The notes beneath the pieces are model-generated. The model was not told where the DNA came from and ran no database searches. It saw only the letters and a program-made list of their open reading frames with translations. The position numbers and the translations under genes were made by a program. From Rhea pennata (taxonomy: Eukaryota > Chordata > Aves > Rheiformes > Rheidae), in the NCBI RefSeq assembly GCF_028389875.1, contig NC_084676.1, positions 3,348,001 through 3,412,000 of the forward strand: a DNA stretch of 64,000 nucleotides, in the 5' to 3' direction. Each line of letters starts with the position of its first letter. Position 1 is the first letter of the stretch. Of the stretch, positions 38,236-52,400 are shown piece after piece.

Positions 38236-41200
38236 AATTCTGAAAAAATGCAATAATACAGGCTATAATATAAGGCTGGAGATGAATCAACAGATACAGA
38301 GAGAGATCAGAATAACATATGTTCAAACATTTTGGGTGGAAAAGTGCCTGATTCTGCAGAGGGCTGAGGGTGTCTCATGGAGCGTTTGCGAAGCTTACTG
38401 CATCTAAGAGAATTTGAACTTAATTACTTAGGAAACATCAGAAAATGGTGGATTAATATCTATTTCGAAAACCATTCCCTCAAATTTTCTTGTTTGGTGC
38501 AGATGGTCTTTATACGTGACTTTGTCTTCTGCTTCTGTCCTTATGGAGGACAGTTGCATAGTCTGCACCTTTTGGGGAAACTGGATTAAATTTCAGACAT
38601 GCAGGATGGAGTTCCAGTTTGGAAAGAATTTACTTCATAGTTCTCAAGAGTCGGTATGTATAAAACCCCCAAATACTCAATGAATTTCAGATTTAGGAAG
38701 AACCTACCAAATGCTGTTTTCTGTTACACTACTTCAGAACTGCAGTTCCGCTACTGTTAACTGATTTGTATTGGCAAGTAAGCAAGGAGAATATGAGAAG
38801 GTAGCAAATTGCAAGATTATGTGAAAAGCCTATGATTTCACTTTACTAGATAGGTTCTCCTTGTTTGATTTTTCTATTATATTGCAATAATTAGTCAATA
38901 GTCTGGATGATTTATTCAGGGATTAATGTCACTGAATTCATCACAAATCGAACATATGTTCTCTTGGATGCACCATATTTCTCTGCTTACGATTGCACTT
39001 TTGTTGTGCACACTAGTTGAACTCTTCTCCACTGATATTTGTTTGAACATACTTCTACCAGATGTAGATTACTATGATTTTTTTTTCCATCTGGGATAGA
39101 TCAATACGGATACTGGTTTAGCTTTTAAAGACAATGGACAGATTGTCTGAGGCTATTCTGTACCTGTTAATATTGTGTACGTCTCCAGCGTTGTTAACTC
39201 ATCTAATCTCATTGATTCTCTCCAGGCAAATGGCTTTTCCGTCAGGTATAATTTTTGTAGGGATATGAAGGAACTCATTTTTAAATAACAGGGAAATCGC
39301 AACTCCAGTCTGAAAGATACAAGCCCTGGAGATTGGAAGGAACAGATCTGCAAATAAAATGAAATCGTATTTTCAGCACTCTTGGAGTCTCCGGCTCTTA
39401 CTATGACATTTGCCAGCATAGTCTCAGAAGGCCTCAGTATACAGATCCTCGATGTTTTTTGAATACTTATCTCTTAACTCTAAGGCCATAATATTTAATT
39501 AGGGTTCTCAACTCTTTAGACCTTCTCCTAGCCTGATGTTTAGCCCTTTTAGGGGATTTATGTGTTTTGAGGAAGACTGAATGGGTAGATGTTCATGCTT
39601 TTGATATAACTCACATTAGAAATCAAGCTATGCACTGGGCTCACTTTTTCAAGAGTTTAGTCCAGCTTCCTCAGAACTGAGGTTTGACTAGACTTCTCTG
39701 CAAGATAACAAACTGCATGGCTTCATTAACAGGTTTTGATGACAATGCTATTTGAATTGATAGCTTCCTAATTTGAAATAGTCTCATGGATCATATTCTC
39801 ATGGCATACTGATCCATTTCAGGCAGTTGAATCTACTGTTATAGCAAGCTACGGATCATGGGATGAGTTTCTCTTTGCTATTATTTTATTTTTTTATGTA
39901 AACAATATATGGTGCTTTTTGGAGTAAGAGCAACCAAGCCACCAATAATAGTCAATATAATATCTATATAATGATGCTCGTCTTTATAGAAACTGTATTT
40001 AAAACAAAACAACAAAAACTTCACCAAAACATTTGCAGGTTGAAACACCTATCCTTCTGTGTAAATATAGGGATTCAGTGAAGTCATGAAAGAAGCCCTC
40101 TCCAACTTACAGGACTCTTTTCAAATGATTTGCAAGGCCCTCAAGGCACAGGCTGGCGGAGAAGGTCCCCATCTAAAGAACATCTCATTCCCACCATAGC
40201 TGCCTTCAGCTTAGCTCCTGGAGGATTAGGTGCATGTTAACTCTGTGACAATTCACCCTGACACTTGTGGAATCACAGTCTCTCTTATACTGTCAAACAA
40301 AACTACCACATACTGAAGCCCAGTAGATGGACTTCCTTTGATCAGCCTCACATTCGTTATCTCTTTCATCAAAATCATCTTCCTATCAGTAATTCTGTGT
40401 AATGCACAGAGGCATCTAGCGGAGTAATAATGTACTGCAGGTACAAGGGATTAAATGAATGGGCTGTTGGCGCTTATTGGAAAATGGGTTTATTTTTCAT
40501 GGAATATTAAGCTAAAAAATTAGGTCATTGTATACTTGACATTTAACTTAAAAGTTGAATATTCCTCAGAAAGTTTTCCACATTTCTTAAGTCAAATTCC
40601 TTGTTTTTCATGGAAATCCTTTTAATGGTGACCTTTCTTGGATAGTAATGAGTTTTGAAACGTGCAGCACACTTCACAAAGGATGCAAATGTTCTCTGAT
40701 GTTTTGCCCCACTACCAAGTCCATGTAAACCTCTACCAATCCCACATAAAATGTACAAACTTTGTTTGATGTAAATTATTACCATTTTGTTAGGAATCTA
40801 GCTTGCGCAGTAAGTGCGGAGTTTGAGGTCAACAGACCTTCCTAATGCGATAAAACTGTTAATAGTGCTTTAGTGAGAGTTGGCTTGTCATAACTTTTAA
40901 TGAGCTGCGTATGGGGAAGCAGAGGAAATATGAATGTTCTCTGCCCTGATTTTAATTTCACCTATGACCAGAAAATGTAGCTTAAAAACCAACTACCTCA
41001 GAGATGGGGTGAGGGAAGTGCTGGAAGTAAAGGGACTTACGTTTCCATGTTTGAGCTCAGTGAGGCAAAGCACAGGCCAGTAGGCTGACAGGTACCAAAG
41101 GTTGGAAAAGTGTACTCTATACCTAGAGCAAAATAGAAATAAGAGAAAAATATGACGTATCTTGCTTTTTGATCTACTTCTGGAGTGAAGCAGCATGCTG

Positions 41201-42903
41201 ATCCTTACCTTGCTTAAAGCTACAGCATTACCCTCTGTGTTAGCTCTCTTATTGCATACACCACCTTCATATCTGTATCAGGGGAGGATCACAGGGTAAC
41301 AGGTACTTATAAGAGTCACAGGATTTCAACTGTGAAAGTAAAAAAATGGATCAGTGAGCTGCTATGGCCTAGAAAAATCTGAACTCTATTAGTAGACATT
41401 AAAAGCATGGAACTTTTTATTGTAAAGCCGAAAAAAATTTCCAAGATCAACAGCAAATGGCTATGGTAGAGCTGTGAATGCTGGACTGAATAACAATGTT
41501 TTGTAGATTATATAAAAGCTCTCAAAATAAGACAATTCTGTGCCAGTGTCAGGAGGATTTAGAGTAAATCATGGTTGGGAACCTCCCGTAGTCATCACTC
41601 AGGGTTGACTCACGCTTGACTAAGTCACAAAATTATGGAAAAGCTGGAGTCTTCATTCTGTTTTAGTGTGAAGTCTCTTTGTTCTGGCAGCCTTTTAATT
41701 CAGTTTGTAAGATAAATCTTAGTTTCAGGAAGATACCGAAGCATCAGATCCAGTCCTGCTTGCTTACAGATGCACGTTCACTTCAGTAGTACTACTTCTG
41801 CGGCCATAGGGAGCAAGACTCAGATTCACTAGCATAAAACCGAAGTATTACATATTGCTTTCTTTGTAGTCATTGTGACCTTAGTTCTCAGTAACTTAGA
41901 CTGGAGTCTACCATTTTGCCACTGATTTTTTTTCGTGTCATTTGCCAGCAATCTGAGTTTTTTGTTAGATGTGTTAGTTGCCATGGTCACAAATGGAAAA
42001 TGTGGATCTTACTTTCTTCCTGAAAGTATAAACTCATATTCAGGCCCTCAGAAGTAGTTTTCAAAAGGTCAGAGATCTAATTAAAGCCTATATCATTCTT
42101 TTTAGAAACAGTTACAGACCTTTGCTGAATCAAGACCCTAATACTACATTGCTGGAAACCAGTTTGATGCCCAGCTATGTGCAAGGGGCAAAGCAATCCG
42201 AGAGTGCATGAGAGTTGACAGGAGATGGACACTCCAGACAAAATTCAGTAATTGTTAACTGTAATGAGTTTCAGAAGAAGATATAAAACATTCTCCTTTG
42301 GTTTACTTCATGCCTGATTTATGCTTTTTGTCTGTTTTCATTATCTCTCTTAAATGAGCAATGCTCTGAAGTTGTTGGTTGGGTGGCCCAGCATAATTTA
42401 TTGTTACCTATTATTTGAAAAAATGTGCCTTGCTCACATGTGTAGATATGTAAAAACGATGAATTGTAAAATAATGATGAATGTAATAACAGTCCTTTTC
42501 ATACCTGTAAAGTTTCAAATAATACTAATCTATTTTAGGTTATTGTTTTTTCTGCTCGATAATGTAATGACATGAAAGACGGTGAAAGACTGATGGTAGC
42601 AGAGACTATAGTATCTTCTTTAGAGGTTGGGTATGATTTAGACTACAGTTGAAGGCAGTCTCTGCTTTGCCAGTGGCCTCAGGACAGTAATGGAGTGCTT
42701 GTTCCCAGGATGTCAAGCTCTAAAGTCTACTCAGTACTGGTCTTCTCTGCAGAAAACCCTCATCCCTTGTTTCAGCTTGCTATGTGAAAGCTATCAAATG
42801 CTAATGCTTTAAATCACTGCTGACCGGAAGTGAGGTTGAAAAGAAGTTTTTTGAAAGCATGAAGGATGGTTACCTTGAAAATCATTAGTAGCTAGGCTTA
42901 ATT

Positions 42904-42952
42904 ATAGAATCACAGAATGGGTAAGGTTGGAACGGACCTCTGGAGATCATCC
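42904..42952 (-). mobile_element. CR1 3' tail fragment, minus strand
   Basis: ATAGAATCACAGAATGGGTA followed by AGGTTGGAACGGACCTCTGG and AGATCAT is the reverse of the CR1 terminus. Only about 49 bp remain. Confidence 0.85.
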
Positions 42953-43646
42953 AGATCTGCAGATCATCATCTAACTCATGCCTTAGTTTTCTTTAACTCA
43001 TGCGCTATGATTGCAGCGGCTTGGAGAAGGATTTTCTGAATAGACTGTAGGAGCTTTGAATACAGCATCAGTTGAATTTATATGGGTGCTGGTAAAATCC
43101 TAAAAGTCATAGAGTAGGCTCTAGAGAGAATATCCAAGTTCATAGCCAGTTAGTGGCCCAAAAGTTTTACCCTCAACCAAAGTGAAATGGCATAACTTTT
43201 CTTGATCCCAGTAGTCCTGGGATAGTTCCTATTAGGATTTGACCTCAGTGTTAAGAGCAAACAAGCAATTCATTTATGGTTGAGAAGACCATTAGGATTC
43301 AGCCATAAGGATCACATTTTGAGGGTCTGTGTCTCAGTCTAGCCACTGGGAGAGCAGGATACCTCTGCAAGGCTCTGGGAAGTGATAGAGGAGGCTTCAG
43401 GGAAAGTACTGGGATCCAAGTAAAGGAAGCAGTAGGCCCAGAACCTGAGGCAGAATTTCACCTGTCTAAGAGACCAAAGTTAGGCTTCTAAATCCCAACA
43501 GCCTTGACATAATTGGTCTCATTTCCAAACACTCTGAGTATGTGGCTCCTGCTTGCCACTTCTCAAAAGTGATGTTACTTAGGTTGGTAGCTATTGGATT
43601 TATGAGGCTGGTCTTGGAAATTCACTGAAAACTAAAATAAGTGAGT

Positions 43647-43683
<37 letters not shown>

Positions 43684-46019
43684 ATTTTGGAACTAACTTT
43701 CTTGCTTGAGTCTAAGTGAGTTTTGGTTACCACATTATCTTTGCACTTTTTTTTTTGATGAACAACCTCCTGTTTCATTTTAAAAAGTAGTACAATTTCC
43801 TGTTTCTCTGACACTGTGGAAACACTTTATGTAGCTAATTGTTGGTCAAGTGATCTAATGCTTCTTCAACACGAACTGAAGAGGCACATGTCTAACAGGA
43901 ATGGGAAAACTGGGGAAACAAGGGAGAGAATGGAACAAAGATGTGCTCTCAGTACTCATGAGGTTCAAGCTCACAGAAGTTAATGGAAAGGCTCTGCTTG
44001 CCTGCATTTGGATTTGTACCTTGTCTTCGTGTGTTCTGGGCCTAGTTGCATTACCACTGCAGAAACCGATTATAATTACATTCACTTTTAATCATCTGAT
44101 GTTGGAAGGGGAGGTAGCTGAAACAGAAAAGCCAAAGGAAGGAGGAAAAAAAAATCAATTTGGTGTATTTTGGGGACAAGAATGTTTTATGAGTAGCACA
44201 TGGAAAAAGAGCGATAGAGAACTGACTTAGCAAAAGGAAGTTGAAATAACAGATGGTGTGATGGAAAGTGGATGATCTGTATTTTGGTCATAGTGGAAGA
44301 ATGGGGCAAGCGAAGCACTGGCATGCTGTCCACCAATGCTGTCAGTTGTAGTGAAGTCAGAGGATTCCTTTCTTTGGCCTTTTCATGCCTGAATAGGCCT
44401 TTTCCTTTCATTTGCAATCTAATCTTTCAATTTTATAAATGAATGATAAGTAACAAGTATGAACAAAGCAGATATCATTGCAATGATGTTACTCATTGTT
44501 TTCCCTTGTTAGTTTAAAACAAAAAAACTCAATACTTTTTCACACTACACTTGTGGATTTTGTGCCCTCATTCTTAATTTACTTTGATACCTGTTCTTGT
44601 GTCTGTAAACTCAGTGTTCTGCAAATCCAATTGACCTAAGTATGCTAAACTGTTTTCAGATTTAAGCCCTCTTCTGGGGCCTTTGTCAGAGAAGCACGAT
44701 CCCTGTGTTGCTGCTCAGATCTGATCTAAAACATATGGATTGAACTGCAAAGGCATTTTAGGACTTTGTTTCAACCTGGAACTTTCTCAATTTGCCCAGT
44801 TTATCTTGGATTAGACCCTCAGTAAGTGTGAACTGACACAGCTTTGTCTATGTGTAAGGCTACGATGCCAGATTACATGAAGTCCTCTAAAACAACGGTA
44901 AGGTTCCTACGGAGCTCGGTGGTGTTATGAGTATTTGCATTGTGAGAGTGCACGGCAGTGAGCCGTCCCAGACGGGGATCTCCTCTGCAGCTAACAGACC
45001 CAAACCTCCATCCCTTGTGGGACTCTGATATTGATATATATGGTGACTTATCCTACATTAGTGAAGCAAGAAAGAATTTTGCTACTGACTGAATGGAAAC
45101 CACGTTTGGACGAGACCGAGGGAAAGCTGTGCCAGCACTTTGCAAGTTCGTCGATAGAAATTATCTTTGCATAAAATCAGATAGCATTTCCTTTAAATGT
45201 TTTGGGGTAACGCTTTTGAGCCTAAAATGATGTAGTATCTTCTTGTTAATTTGCTCTTGAGCTCCGTGGGCTCATTCACTTCATTTGGCCTCACCTTGCC
45301 TACATCAGGAGGGGCTTTGAGCTCTTATCACTGAGCTCCCCAAGCAAGCTTTTCATGAACATGGCAGGGTTTACTCATTGCTCTGGATTTCACTATGTCT
45401 GTCTGCAGTGGAAAAAAGGTTAGTGCTGAACACCTGAAAACTAGGGATGTCTGCGGTTTGCCTGGGAAGTACTTGAGAATGTTTTTATTCCCAGTTTTCG
45501 GAGGGTCTGGGCTTCTTCTTGCACTCGTTAAGCTAGGAGATGAGTTTGCTGAGGATAAGGGAAACTTCTTTCCTCTATTCTGCCCAACAGGGACTGCGTG
45601 TCTTCTCTGCCTGACGCTGGGATGATGTAGGAATTGCACTCTTCCCTTCCTCTGTGGGCCGGGGACCCTCAGAGGACCGGCCCCAGGCAGAAGCTGCCGT
45701 GGAGCTGAGGGAAAGAGGCTGGGGCTCGCTCTGATGCTGGGGAGAGTCCAGCCCACCCGCCGGCCTGCCACAACTGGGCCGCCCGCAAGGGAAGTGCTGA
45801 TGAGAGGTGTCTCATTCATGGGGATGATGTTTCTGACTAGCGAACTGCGAAAAAAGAAAGATAGCGCATGATTAACCAGGCGCTCTGCTGCGTGGCAAGC
45901 AGTTCTGGTGGGGCTGCCTTATAACACGCTCCTAGACGTACCTAGACATCCAAATCTCCTCTTTTTAAGAAGGCCAAGTGGTCTTTCAGTTATTGTTCTG
46001 GGAAACTCGTGTCACTGGG
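42953..46019. other. non-coding stretch, no gene recognised
   Basis: T32 lies at 43648-43679. The minus-strand ORF at 45328-45819 is the longest in the window (163 codons), but it lies in a local GC-rich patch, has proline/serine/arginine-rich low-complexity sequence and no domain, so I treat it as chance. Confidence 0.45.
43648..43679. repeat. T32 homopolymer
   Basis: Uninterrupted run of 32 T. Confidence 0.95.
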
Positions 46020-46490
46020 TGGGTGATTTATTTCATTTGGAATTTCAGGGTCAGACATAAGTGTCGTTATCCACTTCAGAGGAAAACCTTTAGAAAAAGG
46101 AGGGGGAAGCTGAACTGATATTTGGAAAAATGAAAAAATGTTTAAAATATTTTTGCAAAAGAAGCCCTCAGCGAATAGTCGTTCCACTTTGCTTCTGGCC
46201 AGTCTCAAATGCTTCTCTTCCAGAACGTCTGAGTATGAATGAATCATGACATGATCCTGGGAACTCTGCAACCACATTAGTTATTCTATACATGGCATCA
46301 GACACCACCTGCAGATGAAGAGAGTGGAAAACTTCGCAGTTCCTAAAACTCACCTCATTATACCATTGTGAACAATTAGATGTGTGTATGCATTTAATAG
46401 CTCCCAGGAGGGGGGGGGGAGCCAGCAATGTTGTAGAATTCACAGCATTAATTACTGTTGATACTGAAGCTGTCTTGGAAAATTAACGCA
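46020..46490 (-). pseudogene. PIF/Harbinger-type transposase remnant
   Basis: The minus-strand ORF 46443-46168 contains, in order, LGAIKCIHT (equivalent to the GAIDCTHI box), FRNCEVFHSLHLQVVSDAMY (the NRK-FHSLNVQ-VCDA region) and NVVAEFPGSCHDSFILRRSG (the VA-WPGS-HDS-IL-SG region), then FETG. This order and spacing fit the DDE domain of Harbinger transposases. The first catalytic aspartate is replaced by lysine (AAA codon), while the aspartate of VSDA is kept. In another frame at about 46487-46476 lies VNFP, matching the segment that normally precedes the first box. In a third frame at about 46088-46029 lies GFPLKWITTLMSDPEIPNEI, matching the usual GYPLKPWL-TP region. Frameshifts, a stop after the FETG region and a C run show it is a dead copy. 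It looks like a mobile Harbinger relic and not the domesticated HARBI1 gene, whose sequence in this region differs from memory. Confidence 0.75.
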
Positions 46491-49400
46491 CTGACTAGTT
46501 TTTGTTAGAGGTCATGGCCAGAAAAAATGGCTTATAAGGAGAGAAGGGGAAACCAGAGATCCAGACTGGTGGATTCTGATGTTTTCTGAAAACAATCAGC
46601 AGAGCAAAACAGCAGCGGTATGAAACTGGAGTGAGTTTTGCCATTTCCAACATCTGCTTGTCTTCCTGTAGACAAAACATCTGAATCTCCTTGGTCTATT
46701 ATTGAATGTTAAATTCTTGGGGTAAAGCTCCCTAAACACAATGAAAAACCTTCTAGAGGTTGTGTTTTTTTCCCAGGAAAGTGTGAATAAAGTCTTTTAA
46801 TAAGCAGAATTTGGCCCTGAGCAGATAGGAAATGTGCTTTATTAGTGACAGCCTGAGAATAATCAGGATTCCAGGGTTCTTACCCCAGCTTTCTTCTGAT
46901 TTGTGTGCTTTTATGAAAAAAAGGTTCATGTCTATTATACCAGTTGGTTCGCTCTGAATTTTAGTGGATGTAAATAAATTCATGAGTAGTCTTATTACTT
47001 ATGTTTTACTATCTATTTCAGTGGAAATGAACTGTTAGGTTGTAGAATGATCAAATATATGGCAGTTCTCTGAACTATATGTGTGTGTGTTTAAGACTGT
47101 CTTTAAGCAAGATGATCCTGTCTTGCTAGTCTGTCAGGTCTGACTTCTTATCAAGAGTGACTGCTAATAGGTGAACACCTAGAAGAAAATGAAAACTAAA
47201 TTTCAGTTCAGTTCTTCCTCTTCCCCGGGTCATCCAGAAATTCTAAATAAAGTCTAGGTACTGATCTGATGCATCCAGGTGGTAGAAGGTCTTAGTGCTT
47301 TAAGGTATAACCAGAAATGTTGTTAAAGGTCATAAAAACACTCCACTCTCATTACAAAATTCAACTATGTGATTGCCTGCTGCATTACATTTGGTAGATT
47401 ACGTTTCAGACAGCATATAATCATTTTTTTTTAAAAGGCATCACTGTGCAGTTCACTGAGCTATGTTAATACATCAATCGGAATAAACTTGGTAGGATTT
47501 GAAATAGCATTGTCTAGTGCAGAATTTCCTAAAACCTCCTAATCACTCTGGAACTGGAACTAAGATAATCTAGGTCATCTGGTTTGTGCCTGCTGTAACA
47601 AAGTCCTCCTTCATCCTTACCCTCCCAATTTGCGTTCTCCAGGTGAAAGTCTCACCGTGAAATTTCTGTTATGAGCAGCAGTTTGAGTGAGCCCAGCCTC
47701 GGTTGCGCCTGTTTCTCCGAGGTTCCTCCCTGCTATGGCCATCGTCTTACTGGCGAGATTCCCACTCCGGCCCCCGCTTTGCCCAGGATGCCTTCCTGCT
47801 GTCGCATGGACTGGCCCTCTCGTTGATTAGGAGCATCCTAAAGTTAACCTCCAGAAGTAACCATCATAGACCTCTCCCTACAGTTCCCTTTCTCTTCGCT
47901 TAGGTTGCTCTTTTGTTGATCTGTATAATAATTAATCCATGTAAGGAGCCTTGATTTCTAATATGTCAAGGCAAAAATCTTTTTGTGTCCTTCATCCTGG
48001 CTGATTTGCTGTCAGGTATCACATATGACTTGAGTTTCTTTCTTCTTTTTTTTTTCCCCCCCAACCTGCCGAGTAGCAAATGTTTTTGCTGCATTGCTCA
48101 CCTTCCTTATCATCATCTTCTTGATATACAGCAGATGCTAGTGACAGCAGAGCCCCCATAAATTTACTCTGGGGCTGACACAAGTGCTTATCCGGAGTTT
48201 ACTGAACTTTGAGGGCTTCTGAAAAACTGATCTGGAAATCTTGTGACAAAAGACTAAGAAAAACCTCTAGTGTTTCAGTCCCTGCCCGAGTGCAGCTTCT
48301 GCTTTTGGCCCTGAGACTGCATAAGTCAACTTTGCAGACCCTCAGGGAAAGGAGAGTATGAATACAACTTTTTAAAGAGTCAGTGGCCTAAAAAGGTTAT
48401 CTGAACCAATTCACCACTGTTACTTGCCGCCTTGCTTATTTCTGGAAAGTGCACATTAATGATTTGCTCGAACCTAGTCATCTTTGCTCTTAACCTTCAC
48501 GTTTACCACACACTGCTTATTGTAGCCTGCAGCAATGTGTCGGTGACAGACTAAGCTCTGTAAAATAGCCAAATTCCTCCTTAGCCTAACTCCCTTTAAG
48601 TAGGTAATGATTTTGGCTTGTTTATCTTCGGAAAAAAGCCTTTCACAGGGGAAGAGAATGCGTTTTTGGAATCTCTCGGGAGGTTTCTTTTTATGTTTCT
48701 GTTTGAACCTTCTTCCCTAGTTGATACCACTGCAGGTATTCTGGAGCTAAATGTTGATGTGACTGTCTCAGAGATCCAGTAATCTACTCAATAACCTTCA
48801 TGTTCACCATCTCCAGTCACTATTTTGTGCTCCTGCTTGTTTGCTTATACTAGGCATTTATACTGTCTTTCAAGCAAATTAATAATCTACGGAAACTTAT
48901 GTCAGAAACTGAAATTCAAATGGAACTTGAACATCCCCCCCTCCACCCTGGGAAATGAAAGGGGAGTTCAGAGAAGCTTGAATGTCCATAAGATTGAATT
49001 TGGATTACTATTAATTTAGTTCTGTTGGCCTAAGATAGAAAAAGCAGAGATGTAATATTGGAAAACACGCTCATATTTTATATTCTGGATCTTAGAAAAT
49101 ATATTAGGAACCACCAGAATTTATAGAAGGAACCTTCTTAGTGTGATTATATCATGTAGATCCAATTTCAGGATGAGACTGAAAATATGGTCTTTTTTTC
49201 TAGAATTAAGGGTCTAGTCCCTCAAAACATTGGATGGCATAATTTCTAGGTGATCTTTAGGTTTATAGGCTAATGTTTTTTCTGAAGTAGTCAGGGAAAA
49301 GTTACCTGTCAGTATTTACCCTGATGATGTGTGCAGCATATAGTGCCAAGACTTGCCTGAGTTCAACCAGATTTTTGCCTACGCAAAAGCGTGCCCTTAT

Positions 49401-52400
49401 TTTGTGGGCTCACCAGCAAAGACACACTGAAAGTTGGTCCCGAATGTTTAGTGAGGGAGCAGCAGTGTGAGAAGCAAGCCCGTTTAGTGGTGGGAATCCT
49501 GAGCCAACAGGTTTCTCTGCCTCTGTCTAGACCGAAGAGGTTTGGAAGTTTTCAGATTAGGTTTGGAAAAGCCTCTGAACTTCTGGATGCTTCTCCTAAC
49601 CAGATCAAACCTCTGAAGGGTTTGAGGTTTGTCCATCACTGATCTTCATATGAATTACATTAAAAACTCTTAACTTGAAATACTTCTTATTTTAAAAATA
49701 GAATAATAAAACGATAAATCAGAAGGAAAAGCATGCTGAAAAAAATGCAGAAAACAGATGAAAAGCAAAAGGGAAAAGCGAACTCCGTAGAAAATACCAT
49801 ACATGCCAGACCCTTCAAATATGATTTCCTGCATATTGCACTTTAAAAACCATGCTATTACAACATGCTCTCACATTCAGGGGCCAAAAATACGAAAGAA
49901 TAAAGCCTTGTTTGATCTTGAGCGTTGAATGGGTGTCATTTGACCCATCCACGATCTGATCCTAAACCTGGGACATGTCAGATGATTTTCCACTCCCTGA
50001 GTGTCTGCACCACTCCCTTGTCTCTTCTCCACCCTCGGTTTGAGCAGATAGTGCTGACACACTTCCTGTTATGGCCTGCTGGGTACAGCTCCTGAGCATC
50101 CTGGCACCCAGAACCATGTGGGTTGGGCAGAGGACTTCAAAAGCAGCTTCTGGCACATGGAAAAAATATTTGGAAGTGAGTTTGGGTGCTTCCCAAAACG
50201 ACCTGCTCCAAGCAAGTAGGAAGAAAGCTTACATTATCTCATGTAAAAGACCCAGATCCTTTCAGGAGCCTGCCAGAGATTTATGAAATATTGTGTTGTT
50301 GCTGAGAAACCTTGACAAATGCAATGACTGCTGACGAAAATGAAAGAATATAAACATGATGCGAAGATACCAGCTCAGAATTCTGTGTCTGCTTTTAATT
50401 GCGCAGAAGCTAGAATAGCCTTGATGTGTATTTTGCAAATAGTAGAACATGTTTGTTTTGTATTAGATTAGGTAAAGCCACTGGAGTATGTGGTGGAAGC
50501 CACAAAAGACAAAAGCAGGGAAACTTTAAAAATAATGTTTGATTAATATGAGGAAGTTAACAGTTTTAACCATTACTAATGCTCCCCTTGAAATCATCTG
50601 TTTCATACCATTTTTCCCTACTTAGTGAAAGTTCTCCCTACAATTAGAGAAAGACTGGGAGGTTTGAAGAAAAAAATGAAAGGTTTAAGAAAGGTTACAT
50701 ATAGTACAGAAATAGCACTTGCCAGAGTCTTTGCGCTATAATTTTTTTGGGGGGAAAAGGGAGTAATAACAATATTCTTTTGATAGAGAAATATCCAGAT
50801 ACATAGTTTGCACTTGAAAGCTTAACAGTTTTCTGGAGGTTTCTGTTCGACAGTTTTGCACCTATAGTAAATAAAGTGTAAGGTGTCTGTTAATGACTCT
50901 GAAGTTTCATAATGTTATAAAATGCCTTTTACCGGAAAAAGCTAATTGAAAGCTGAGGTAGGAGCAACTTGGATTCTTTCTCGTCTTCCGAAAGCGTTGG
51001 GCAGTCTGGGTGAACTGTGCGTGGGGCGCCAGGGCTGCAGGACCTCATAGAGTTTCTACTCCTGGAGGAGGTGGCTGGGGTAGGCAGTTTGGCACCTCCT
51101 CCGCAGATGTAAGCTGGTAGGAGGGGGATTTAAGCCTGCAGGGCTGTTGACCCAGGAATTTTTTTGTCTCTAAACCCACTTGTTTGTGTGCTGTAAATTA
51201 ATCTGGATAAATCATTTGGGGAAAACTGCTATGTACATGTACAACTCTATAAAAAGTACTATACTTTCCTCAGTCTTCCTGTTCTTAGCATGAGATTGGG
51301 AGGGCAGGTGGTTAAACGTGGGGGCTGTGTGAGCTCAAGTAGGGGATGAAAATGGTTCTCTAATGATGTGCAACATGCAAAAGGCCAGCAGCAGCACTTG
51401 CACTTCAGAGGAGCGGAGTTTTATGGCAGTGGGAGTCTCTGTGCCAGACCTTGCACCAGCTGCACATGCTAGTCCCATCCTATTTTTTTACCAGGCAGCA
51501 TTTGTAAATACAGAGCAGCTGAAAATTAGATTGATGGGAAAGCAGCTTGCTCTCCTTCATACTCCGAGGAAAAACATTAAAGAAAAGAAGAGGAAGCTAA
51601 TCAGCCGTGCGCCGTTACGTGCTGGGTGCTGGTCTGCATTCTTGCAGGAATGGTAGAAAGAGTGTTTTTTAGATGTTTAAACATGTTTTGTAGTCAGAGA
51701 TGAAGAGCCATGAAGAGGCTCTTTCTTCTCTTACGATATCAAAGCTCAGCATGTCTGTGACCTCATTACAGAAGTCCTTTACTGCTGCACGTGCAGGCTG
51801 GTGTGCTTTGCCCTGGGTTACTGACTCGTCCAGTAGCTGACTTCTCCCTATCGCGCTAGACTCTAGCCCTTGCCGTTGCCTAAATTTCAGCTTGGCCCTA
51901 CCTTGGGATGTCCTTCGGGATGCTGAGCCTTCCCCACCCCTTGGAGCACTTCTGGTTCCTCCTCGTCTCATCCTTGTGCATCTCTATAACAATCACCAGA
52001 TTACAGAGGTGCATCGTTGTCTAGCCAGTTCATTTTTTATTTTCAGAGCAAGAATGTGGTGCATGTAAGTGGCCGTAGGATATTACTGAGACAGGAGTTA
52101 CAGCCAGGAAGGTAGCTGCTCCAGATACACCCAGGGTTGTACTTTATCACTTTCTGGGATCTAGTATTTTGTTCTTGATTTTATAGCTCATGTGGTATGT
52201 ATCTAGTTCATTTGCTTATCTGTTTTTATCTTTTTTTTCCTGTTTTGTATGTTTTTCTCAAATGTGGGTCACAAACTTAGTCAGTGAGGTGTCACCTTGG
52301 GATATTTAGCTCTACCATGGTTTAAATAATGCCTAGATCACATTGCTGGTCAAATAATCGGTTACTATTTAAGAAAAATAATCCCTATGGGAAATTTAAC

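Larger units (their letters stand above)
33131..42903. other. long non-coding stretch, no gene recognised
   Basis: About 9.8 kb. It contains T13G11 (34203-34226) and A29 (38205-38233). ORFs at 35513-35893, 36539-36862 and 37365-37739 reach 107-126 codons but show no domain. The one at 37365-37739 follows a plausible acceptor (TTTCCTGCAG), but I see no matching donor or known protein. Confidence 0.45.

Noticed and set aside
45328..45819. Longest ORF of the window (163 codons, minus strand)
   Set aside because: Proline-, serine- and arginine-rich low-complexity translation of a local GC-rich patch, no domain recognised, and an overlapping ORF on the other strand.
51363..51656. 97-codon ORF with a basic segment
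   Set aside because: No domain, no supporting splice or promoter structure. Treated as chance.
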